From Ridgeia piscesae (lineage: Eukaryota; Annelida; Polychaeta; Sabellida; Siboglinidae): a stretch of 64,000 bases of DNA. This document shows positions 54,779-64,000 of this stretch, one piece after another (position 1 is the first letter of the stretch; each line of letters opens with the position of its first letter). Position numbers and translations under genes: made by a program. The DNA lies in the NCBI GenBank assembly GCA_025642075.2, contig JAODUO010001168.1:77501-141500 (forward strand), read 5' to 3'. The notes under the pieces are model-generated. The model had not been told where the DNA came from and made no database searches. It saw only the letters and a program-made list of their open reading frames with translations.

Positions 54779-55780
<1,002 letters not shown>

Positions 55781-55789
55781 TATTTGTCC

Positions 55790-56422
55790 AATTGAATAAA
55801 CGTATCATGCAAGCAGCACGGCATCAATACCAGATCAATTTTCTCTCTCTTCATGTACTATATGTTAAATCTTTCGGTCAAACCTCGTTTTACTACAGAG
55901 GTGTACTAGCATGGAACGAATTGCCACAACATATACAAAGTGTTCTGAACATCAGTCAATTTAAATGTCTAGTGAAACGGTTTTTGTTCAGTTATTTATA
56001 ATCGTAATTTATGACGTAATTTTTAGTTATTATTACTTATTTGTATTTTATTAGTATTATTTTTTCTTGGGTAAAAATTACAGGATTTTATAAATGACCT
56101 ATGGTGTTTCAAATCAGGAGATTATTTCCCCCCCTTTTTCTAATTGTATTTATCAATGTCTTTTATATGCAGTCATTATTTATCACATTTTATTTATTAT
56201 TATTGTTTTAATATTGTTACATTTGTCATATTGTGTCACTGTCTGTCATGTATTTGGTCAATGTCTGTCTTATATGTATATTTGTCTGGGACTCACAATG
56301 GAAATAAGTGCTTGCACTTTTTTGTGTCATCCTTTTATTTAATGTACTTTGTATTTATATCTTATGTATATATGTACAATGTTTTACATTTTATATTAAA
56401 TAAATCCAATCTAATCCAAAGT
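55790..56422 (+). mobile_element. 5'-truncated LINE: RT C-terminus and 3' UTR
   Basis: The frame 55792-56001 encodes FYYRGVLAWNELPQHIQ followed by a FKCLVKRFLF-like end. This W-N-x-L-P plus F-K-x-x-V/L-K pattern is the familiar C-terminus of invertebrate non-LTR retrotransposon ORF2 proteins. It is followed by an AT-rich 3' UTR with a GACTCACAATGGAAATAAG segment (56290-56308) and an AATAAATCCAATCTAATCC tail at about 56399-56418, the kind of simple-repeat end such LINEs carry. Everything upstream is missing, the usual 5' truncation. The reading frame here is intact but cannot be functional alone. Confidence 0.8.
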
Positions 56423-56839
56423 TGTGGGATTCTGGATAGTTACTGAAAGCCCATTGCATACACTTTACGGCATATATATTTGAGAGAACACACCAGTTGA
56501 ATTCAGAATGTATAGTTTATTTTTGATTGAATTATCCACTTTATCAAAGTTTATGTTCGCTGGTTCATAAATCAGTTTGTGTGTCTGTTCAATCACCTAA
56601 ATTACGTAAACTTAAATAACCGTACTCTAATTTTCAGACGACGCCCTATCGATGTTGTTTTACGGAATTATGTGGAGATCGGGTTTACGAAGGCTTCGGG
56701 AAGCGCGGCGTTGCCGTAGCGTCGTTGTGGCAAAGTATTGAGGCGATTAATAGCTGGATGTTCGCGTGAAAGTTAACTTCAAATAAAATGCAGTTTGTGA
56801 ATTCTCCCTGTTTATCGTGTACATCTTTGTTTTAACTGT

Positions 56840-58125
56840 TGGGTTAGTTTATCGAAGTTCAAACATAAGCATAGACGAGAATGAAAAAGTACAAAACGCC
56901 ATAAAGAAAGTGAGTAAACGGGACTGTATAATTATGGGGGATTTTAACCATTAACAGTGGAAATCTTTACCGAGTCCTGGGAGTGAGGATCAAAAGTTTT
57001 TAAATTTAGTACAAGATAGTTTCCTTACTCAACATGTGTTAGAACCAACCAGGGGCGAGAACGTGTTGGACATAGTTTTGAGCTCACAGAAGGAGTTTGT
57101 TGATAATGTCAACATATGTGAGCCACTGGGGTGTAGTGATCACAACCTGATATATTTTATCATCAAAGTAAAAGGAGAACGGAATTGAAAAATACGGTTC
57201 ATGAAAAACTTTCACAAAGGAAGATATAAGGACATGAGGAAATATTTAGCAAAGATAGACTGGAATAACACACTGGAGAATAAGACAGCAACAGAGTGCT
57301 GGAATATCTTAAAGAGTGAAATTGATTACATTGTCGATAAATTTGTCCCCTTGAAAAAACCGGGGAAACGGTAAAAAAAGAAATACTTATCGAAAGAAGC
57401 CATTCAAAAAATCAAGTACAAGCAAATATGTGGATGACATATGTACATACTGGAAGTGAAGCCATTTATAAAGAAGCACTTAACCAAGCTACAGCTGCAA
57501 ATTAGAAATTCAAAGAGAAGCTATGAACAAATATTAGCTTTTAATATAAAACATGACAGCAAGATTTCTTGTGCGTATTTTCGAAGTAAACAGAAAGTTC
57601 AGTATAAGGTCGGTCCTCTAGAAGGTAGTGATGGAAGCATAATAACACAGGGATTCTTAATGGCAAAAACCTAAATGAGTACGTTAGATCGGTGTTTACC
57701 GGGGAAGATATTAGTGCATTACCAGTACTGAGACTAAGTTCGAAGGGAAAGAGTCAGACTATTTAGGACAACTAATTGTAACCCCAAACATGGTAGCTAA
57801 GAAAATAAGGCTAATAGGATAATAAATCACCTGGAGTGGATGGGATTCCTCCCAAATTATTATTGGAAATTGTATAGCAAATTAGCATATCGCTTCCAAC
57901 GGTATTAAAGTTGTCATTAGAGGAGGGAATAGTTCCGTTAGAATGGAAAGAAGCAAACATCATACCATTATTTAAAATAAAAAAGTTCGATAAACAAGTC
58001 AGAGAACTTTAGTCTAGACCAGTGAGTTAAACATCGGTGATTTGCAAACTATTAGAAAGACTAATTAAAGATCACTTGGTTGATTTTCTTGTTAAATTAT
58101 TGATTTTCTACAAGCTGTTCTGGGC
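56840..58125 (+). pseudogene. Degenerate LINE (jockey/CR1-like): endonuclease and start of reverse transcriptase
   Basis: Across several frames with stops and frameshifts one can follow an ORF2. The endonuclease region has IIMGDFN (about 56929-56950), an RGENVLDIVLSS block (about 57056-57090) and GCSDHNLIYFI (about 57130-57165). Later comes a basic linker (57440-57674 is still an open frame of 77 codons), then the start of the reverse transcriptase: SPGVDGIPPKLL (about 57830-57865), LEEGIVPLEWKEANIIPLF (about 57915-57975) and SVICKLLERLIKDH (about 58033-58075). The catalytic YxDD part is absent. The match stops near 58125, where the transposon-like ORF begins. The family label is from motif recognition only. 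Confidence 0.82.
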
Positions 58126-58129
58126 AGCA

Positions 58130-59017
58130 AAACAATACACCAAGAACTAAAACGAGGACACTGTTAAGATACCTGCATGTTGCAAACGGTGTCAGAAAGA
58201 CGTTAGTGTTTCACCATTCACCATGCCCTGACAGACGACTCGAAGGATACACACAGACAAGACAAATTCGAGGGGAACGCTAGCAGTTTGTAAAAAAATA
58301 GTTACGGAAAGAATCATTAAGCGGCACCGAATGCAGCGACTGGCACAAGAAAACGGTGGGACATCTGTAGTGGTGCGAAAGCAAAGACAAGATATACACA
58401 TTTGAGCAGCAGAGGAAAGCTAATGCTGCAGGAGAAGCTTTGAAGACATCCGTAATGGATTTCCTGTGTAGAGATGGCAACAGTCGCGTCACACCAGGCA
58501 AGAAGCACGCGATCACACGAAAGAAAATTAAACTGCAGAAACGGCTCCTCGCGGATCGTCTGTTGAACGTGCACCGAACGTTTCTTGCTGAGTACCCTGG
58601 CAAGATGATCTCCTACTCCCTGTTCTGCAAACTACGTCCATTCTGGGTAGTGCATCCTTCACTGGATGATCGCGACACCTGCTTTTGCAAGACACATGAA
58701 AACCTTGCGTTCGTGGCAAGTAAGCTCTACAGTGTGAACATTCTGCACACAAAGAACACAGAGCAGTTAGCTGACGGCATCAATTGTGATCCAGCGTTGA
58801 AAGCATGCATGTGCGGTGAATGCCAGAGTTGCATATATGTTATTCCATATGTCAACCAGTTTGATCAGGAAAAGAGGTAAGCTACACCCAGTGGCGTACC
58901 GTTGCAGAGCCTCTTGATCACTAAGAAAGTTGAAGAAACAACAACGAAGCAAACGCTACTGGAACGATTCCAGAACAGCCGGAGTAAGTTCAGATGGCAC
59001 GTGTATACGAACAGAAG
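58130..59017 (+). pseudogene. DDE-like transposon-derived ORF, N-terminal part
   Basis: A frame broken at several points begins around NTPRTKTRTLLRYLHV (about 58137). It continues in the open frame 58440-58880 with TPGKKHAITRKK, ISYSLFCKLRPFWVV, DRDTCFCKTHENL and a Cys-rich CMCGECQSC block that could bind zinc. I recognise this as a protein type repeated in aquatic invertebrate genomes, usually unnamed. The second half (from 59284) carries the acidic residues expected of an RNase-H-like core. The frame reaches FRWHVYTNR at about 58990-59015, where a LINE tail interrupts it. Assignment as a transposase is inference. Confidence 0.6.
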
Positions 59018-59283
59018 GTAATATAGTTTCATTCCGCCGACGTCTAGAAACCTATCTCTTTAATGCTGCTTATCCTGATTAGCTTCCTAGCATCTTCATC
59101 CATCCATTGACGACTCACACATTGTTTTACGATCCCGAGTTTGCTTAATCCCTTGGTTTTGTCGCGCCACTGAGCTTGATCTTCGAGGATATTGGCGCAA
59201 AAGAAGTAGTTATTATTATTATTATTATTAGTTAGTAGTAGTAGTAGTAGTATTTATATTATTATTATTATTGTTATCATTAT
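59018..59283 (+). mobile_element. Nested LINE 3' tail ending in ATT repeats
   Basis: It encodes the short C-terminal piece VSFRRRLETYLFNAAY, a typical end of a LINE ORF2. It is followed by a 3' UTR with CTTGATCTTCGAGGATATTGGC and a TTATTATTATTA tail (59213-59263 with a TAGTAG interruption). It sits between two halves of the DDE-like ORF and so appears to be a short 5'-truncated insertion into it. I could not define target-site duplications. Confidence 0.65.
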
Positions 59284-60470
59284 CAGGCACCCAGTTTTTG
59301 GTTTGCCAAGAACTGAGAAGAAAGCTGCTGACTTCGGAATGTGTTATCCACATAGACCTTTAAGATAACTTCTCTTGCAAGTTTGGAAGTGAAATTCAAT
59401 CTGTTCACTTCGGTGGGTCTCACAGGCAAGGAACCATACACACAGGCGTCCTGTATATGGGAGATTTGGATCAACCGATGTCATTTTGCACGCTCTCGCC
59501 GTCTAAGCGGCATGACCCGACTGCAATTTGGACATACCTTGCTCCACTGTTTGAGTACATGCACGTGACTCATCCAGACCTCGATACCATACATTTCTTC
59601 AGTGATGGTCCAACATTCCAGTATAGACAAAAAGTTATTTTGTTCCTCTTCTGCACAAAGATCTTTGACGCGGGCTACCATGCAGGGTCATGGAACTTCT
59701 GGGAGGCAAGTCACGGCAAGGGAGCCCCATGTGGCATCGGAGGCGCCATCAAGCGAAAGGCTAACACATCTGATCAGCCTAGGCCATGACATCCCTGACG
59801 TAGCTTATCTATACAGAGCACTGATCCAGGAAGAAACACCAATCAAACTCTTCTGTGTAGAGGCAGATGAAGTGGAGGAACCAGCCGTCCCCGAGAATGT
59901 ACCAGCCATACCTGGAACCATGAAGCTACACCAAGTCGCACACTGATTCGTGGAACCATCAAGTATCGTGAAGTGAGCTGTTTTTGCAACAACCCTTAAG
60001 CACTAAATTGCACATGTTATGGTGTCAACGAATTTACCATCCCTACCAGAGCGCAGCCAGTTGCACAAGCCATGCCCCCCGCCACTGACCAATTTGTTCC
60101 TCAGGCACTGTCTGCTGCTGACGTACAAGGTATCACACAAGTACCACAGACTAGTCCTGCAAAGGCTGCCGCTCCTCCACAGCTGTCACTGCATCCAGAC
60201 TTAGTGCCAGTGGAACAACTTGAATAAATTAAAGAACTTTAAGAGGAAATGGTGCGTTGTGAGATATGTCTATCCAGGCATTATCACTGCCATCGTTGAC
60301 GTGGACATTGAAGTCAAATGCATGAACAGCGTGGGTGTGAACCGGTTTTTTACCACTGTATCGGGATGATGTTTGCTAGTACATAATTGAAGATGTCCTG
60401 TTTGTCATCCCGGAACCAGAGACAGTTGGAAGTAGGCATGTCCAGATCCTGCCTCATCTTTGGGAGCTTA
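59284..60470 (+). pseudogene. DDE-like transposon-derived ORF, C-terminal part
   Basis: The frame resumes with VIHIDL at about 59347 (an Asp, followed by a stop where a family member would continue). It then gives EIQSVHFGGSHRQG, HDPTAIWTYLAPLFEY, IHFFSDGPTFQYRQK (Asp near 59605) and FWEASHGKGAPCGIGGAIKRK (Glu near 59706). The open frame 59457-59789 covers the middle. A frameshift leads into GHDIPDVAYLYRAL-IQEETPIKLF and a CTMKLHQV-like end (to 59946). A Pro/Gln-rich linker follows, then a C-terminal piece with VKCMN-VGVNRFF at about 60315-60350. Spaced Asp, Asp and Glu fit a DDE catalytic triad by inference. Multiple stops and shifts make it dead. Confidence 0.6.
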
Positions 60471-61499
60471 TTGGCAGTATGTTCTCTCTGCTTGACTCTG
60501 AGAATAAGAACGTCTGCACAGGCAAATAATCTTGTTTGTGCCATGGTGCATGTATATGAGCACAACATTTCGTAAGTTGCACACCTGTGATTATAGTTAT
60601 AATGTTATAGCAATGGTGATGTATGATTGTGCCTGTAGTTTTAGCGGCAGTAGATTGAAAAAAAATCACTGTTATGCACATTTACCATAACCAGTGATTA
60701 CTGTATAATTATTTTAGTGTCAGCTGTATTAAGTATTACTGTCAATTAAGTCAACCCAGTGGCCGATACTACCAGCGCGATTAGCAGTTGTGGTGTATCA
60801 GCCTATAGGACATGACATCCCTGGTCTAGCCCATTTATACAGGGGACATATCCCTGAAGAAACGCCGATTAAGCTGTACATGACTATACTATATGTCAAC
60901 TGTATATCACTAATCTAGATTGCAACAGTCTATGAAATGATATGTCTTATGTAGCTACTGATTACGACAGTATTACTTTAATGTCAACACTGTTACCTAC
61001 ACGTCAACTCTGTTACCATCACTAATAATGTGTGAACACATTTAAGTAATGCATGTTTAATTATTGTTGTCATATATCCATAATGTGTATTGTGTCACGT
61101 TTATGAATAGTGAAATATAGTGTTTACAGCTTAGCAGAGTCACATTGAATCATGATGTGATAGGTGCTTCCAATAATGCATGTTCATTAGGAGGCAGTGT
61201 ACACTTATCAAATTAACCACAACATATTGATCTAGTTGTTTTTCATGATGTGTTACTGGACGTGGAACACACAATTATCATATTAATTATATAATCATGC
61301 CTGTTGTAAGAAAAATTTATGGCATACCAAGTACTCAGATGTCGGTAACAGAATTGACAGATGCATGCGTACCATGTGCACTTCTACATTAAATTACTCC
61401 ACAATGCAGAATGTGTAAGCCTGCACAAGGTGGAAATATGTACGTCAACGATGTTTTTACGAGTATTGCAGTAGTTTTTAATAATGCGGAAATAATTCT
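60471..61499. other. Intergenic, with one small transposon fragment
   Basis: It holds the small duplicate fragment at 60812-60882 and otherwise AT-rich sequence with no recognised gene. Confidence 0.5.
60812..60882 (+). pseudogene. Second copy fragment of the DDE-like ORF
   Basis: It encodes GHDIPGLAHLYRGHIPEETP followed by IKL, clearly the same protein segment as GHDIPDVAYLYRALIQEETP at about 59784-59853. It is not identical, so it is an older or separate family member and not a recent duplication. Confidence 0.75.
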
Positions 61500-61975
61500 A
61501 CAATATGTATCGCGTTTGATTCCACCGGAACCATGATCCGCATACTCGTTGACTTCAGCAAAGCGCTTGACAGAGTAGATCACCATACTCTGCTGACTAA
61601 ATGTGCGTTATTTGGACTGGCAAATTTGTTAATCAAATGGCTAACATCATTCTTATGCCAACGCAAACAGCAAGTGAAAATCGGCAGTACAAAGTCGACG
61701 TACACTGCCATCAAACGCAGGCGTGCCACAAGGAACAATGTTGTGACCCCATTGGTTTTGTGTATCATAAATGACCTACGAACAACCTGTGATCACGTCA
61801 AATGTGTAGACGACTGCATAATACGAGAAGCATGTTCACGTCGACAGCTCGCTTCAAACAGCGGCCGACGAACTGGCACAATGGACTACCACCAACAAAA
61901 TGGTACTGAACTATGACAAGACGAAAGAAATGCGCATATACTTCAAGAATAAAACGCCAGACATATAGGGTCTAG
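61500..61975 (+). pseudogene. Reverse transcriptase relic of a second non-LTR retrotransposon family
   Basis: The open frame 61533-61916 encodes ILVDFSKALDRVDHHTLL (palm motif A with the catalytic Asp), WLTSFLCQRKQQVKIG, a degenerate version of the G-V-P-Q-G block (RRRATRNNVVTPLVL) and a degraded VDD block (CVDDC, about 61804-61818) where Y/F-x-D-D is expected. After a frameshift, the sequence continues as LQTAADELAQWTTTNKM and YDKTKEMRIYF to about 61955. It has no endonuclease and many substitutions in key motifs, so it is non-functional. Its motif A differs from that expected of the 56840-58125 family, which suggests a separate element. Confidence 0.82.
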
Positions 61976-64000
61976 AATTGCAGTTTCGTGACAATTCTCT
62001 GGCTGCTAAGGTTTGACGATTTATTTGACTTCTATATGGACCTTTTAAAAAGATTTAGGCCCCAGGTCCCTGTCAAAAATGCTGGCATTTTCCGCCATAG
62101 GGCCAAATCCTAAATAGCCGCTGGCACCATCTCGAAAAATTAACTTTTGAACCAAAGCTCCAAAATTATGTATGAAGAAAGTTTTCGTGGAAATCGTCCA
62201 CGAGGATTCCGATCCTTACATCAGTTTGAAGTTATGACATCATTTTGACCCGCAAATCCAAGATGGCTGCCATCCGGTCAAAGATAGCCGCTATCCGGTA
62301 GAGCGAAAATGTAACCTGAACGAGAACGGAATATGTGGGGATTTGGAGTTTGCAGTTATACATGTATGTAAAGAAGTAGAAAAATAATACTTCTGAGCTA
62401 TGTTCAGTGAATAAAATGTAACGTCTAAACCTATTTTACTTTGGTATTGCTGTACTTTATGCAAACTACCTCCATAAGGATATTTTGCGGTAAACATAAT
62501 TGATGAATGTATAACTAGAGGACTAATTATACTTCAAAACAAGCTGTTTTTAATAGCTGTAACTTGAATAATTATTATGCTCCCCTAAAAGCACCAAGTT
62601 TCTTGCACGATCAACAGGAGCCTACTGCCAAAGTCACATTAAGTAATGTCACTTATCATTTCTTCCCTCACGTCATCTACACTCTATATACTTTCGCAAC
62701 GACATAACAAGACCCTGCGTACTTAAATACAATACGTACATATATTATATAAATATTAGTTCGTATCTTATTCTTACAAGTTAGAGAATCAACGTCGAGT
62801 AGGTATATAAATATTATAATGTAGACGTTCGCAAGTCGCAGTTCTCGTTGAATTAGCCCACGACTACTCGCTCTCGATAATGCACTTCATACGTACCTGC
62901 GTAGAATAAGCACTTTGGAATCGTTGTAATTACGCGCAAAAGCACGTGCGATTTGTTATTGTGCCGTAGGATGCCGATCTCGCATAAAGGATCTGATACA
63001 AAAAGCACAGGACGTCGCCAGCTGAGTATTGCTTCGCCAGTTATCCCCGGTTTAACGACAATTCTTTTCTGATGATTAAAAAAGACAAGAACGCATCTTA
63101 AAATTAAACTGACTGTGCATACCAGTTAAACTATTAAGACATTACACGTCTGGACATAAAAGAACCAGATTGGCGATGGGCAAACGAATGGATTGGCCAG
63201 CTTTACTGTTGAGTTTCCAGAAGGACGTACCAATTAAGTATGGTACGTGGCGTAGGTATTGTCATTTATTGATGACAATCGACAACAACGAAGTGGTACT
63301 TCGTATTGACTATCAGTGATTAAGCACGTGGGGATAAGTTAATGGCGATGGAAGAAGAACGAATAATAATAAAATATTTGCTGCATTGAAAATGATACGA
63401 TATTTATACGACCGCTGATCAGCCGGAATCGTTCATCATATTTCCTGTTTGTAGATGTTTATGTGTGTTCAGCCGATGACCATAACTTATCACTCACAAC
63501 GTCCAGTGATGTATTTGTTCTGTTCTGTGTGATGATCATGAGTAAATATGCATTGGTACTTCCCGTCTGTAGATATAAGGTGTAGTCCGGCGGAGTGGGT
63601 GCAAAATGTCCAATAGCATCCAACTTTGACGGTTGCCAAAATCCATCTCGTGGCTTTTCAAAAACATGCGCCTGCGCCGGAACACCTTTCACCACCCATC
63701 TCTCGGCCTTCGGTCTACTGAATTAGTCCGTCGGTAAAGGTCAAATACTAAATCTTGTCATGTTTTTAGTATAATCTTGGCAACAGGTTTTAAAATCATC
63801 TAAATAGTATATAGAAGTTAAAAACCCTTGATGCCATTTTTTCTATTTGGTCCCATAGTGATTTAGCAGCCATTTTAAAAATGGCCGCCAAATTATATTT
63901 CGCCGTACGTTAATAACTGTTTCATCTTGAGAAATAATTGTGGTATGTGGATATAGTCAATACAAATGTCACAATATCTCAAACACTACACCACATTGAG
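61976..64000. other. Intergenic, no recognised gene
   Basis: CpG-containing AT-rich sequence. Words of the type AAGATGGCTGCC (62264) and AAAATGGCCGCC (63879-63890), similar to a YY1 site, lie within sequence that looks like old dispersed repeats (62040-62310 and 63730-63960). No ORF here, including 63459-63695 on the minus strand, shows a domain. Confidence 0.45.

Overview
This is animal (metazoan) DNA, not microbial. The sign is a single large gene split into short exons by introns of up to 18.7 kb, with invertebrate-type retrotransposon remnants, many minisatellites and long CA and TA microsatellites. A marine invertebrate, probably a mollusc or other lophotrochozoan, is my best inference. 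No sequence feature fixes the species.

The one convincing gene lies on the minus strand and runs from its first coding exon (48176..48752) to the left edge of the window. I could place eight coding exons with consensus splice sites. They join in a single frame with every junction in phase 1, giving 667 codons. The product is the N-terminal ectodomain of an immunoglobulin-superfamily surface protein: a signal-like hydrophobic segment, a V-like Ig domain, then five C2-like Ig domains. The nearest family look is nephrin/hibris/Kirrel or sidestep. The 3' part (further domains, membrane segment, tail) lies beyond the left edge.

Layout from left to right (3' to 5' of the gene): 1-632 intron without recognised content; 633-1377 a 34-bp minisatellite made from the 3' end of exon 8 plus its splice donor; exons 8 and 7 (1355-2436); intron 6 with a 55-bp minisatellite; exon 6; intron 5 with a 28-bp minisatellite; exon 5; an 18.7-kb intron 4 with 23-bp and 14-bp arrays, a foldback element and very long CA and TA tracts; exon 4; exons 3 and 2 around a CA-rich short intron; a 15.4-kb intron 1 with a 45-bp array; and exon 1.

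Upstream of exon 1, base composition changes sharply. CpG is rare through the gene but common from about 48.9 kb to the right end. The most CpG-dense part (about 49.0-50.2 kb) is the likely promoter. The remainder (50-64 kb) holds no intact gene. It is a graveyard of mobile elements: a truncated LINE 3' end, a LINE endonuclease/RT relic, a broken DDE-like transposon ORF split by another LINE tail, and a separate RT relic.
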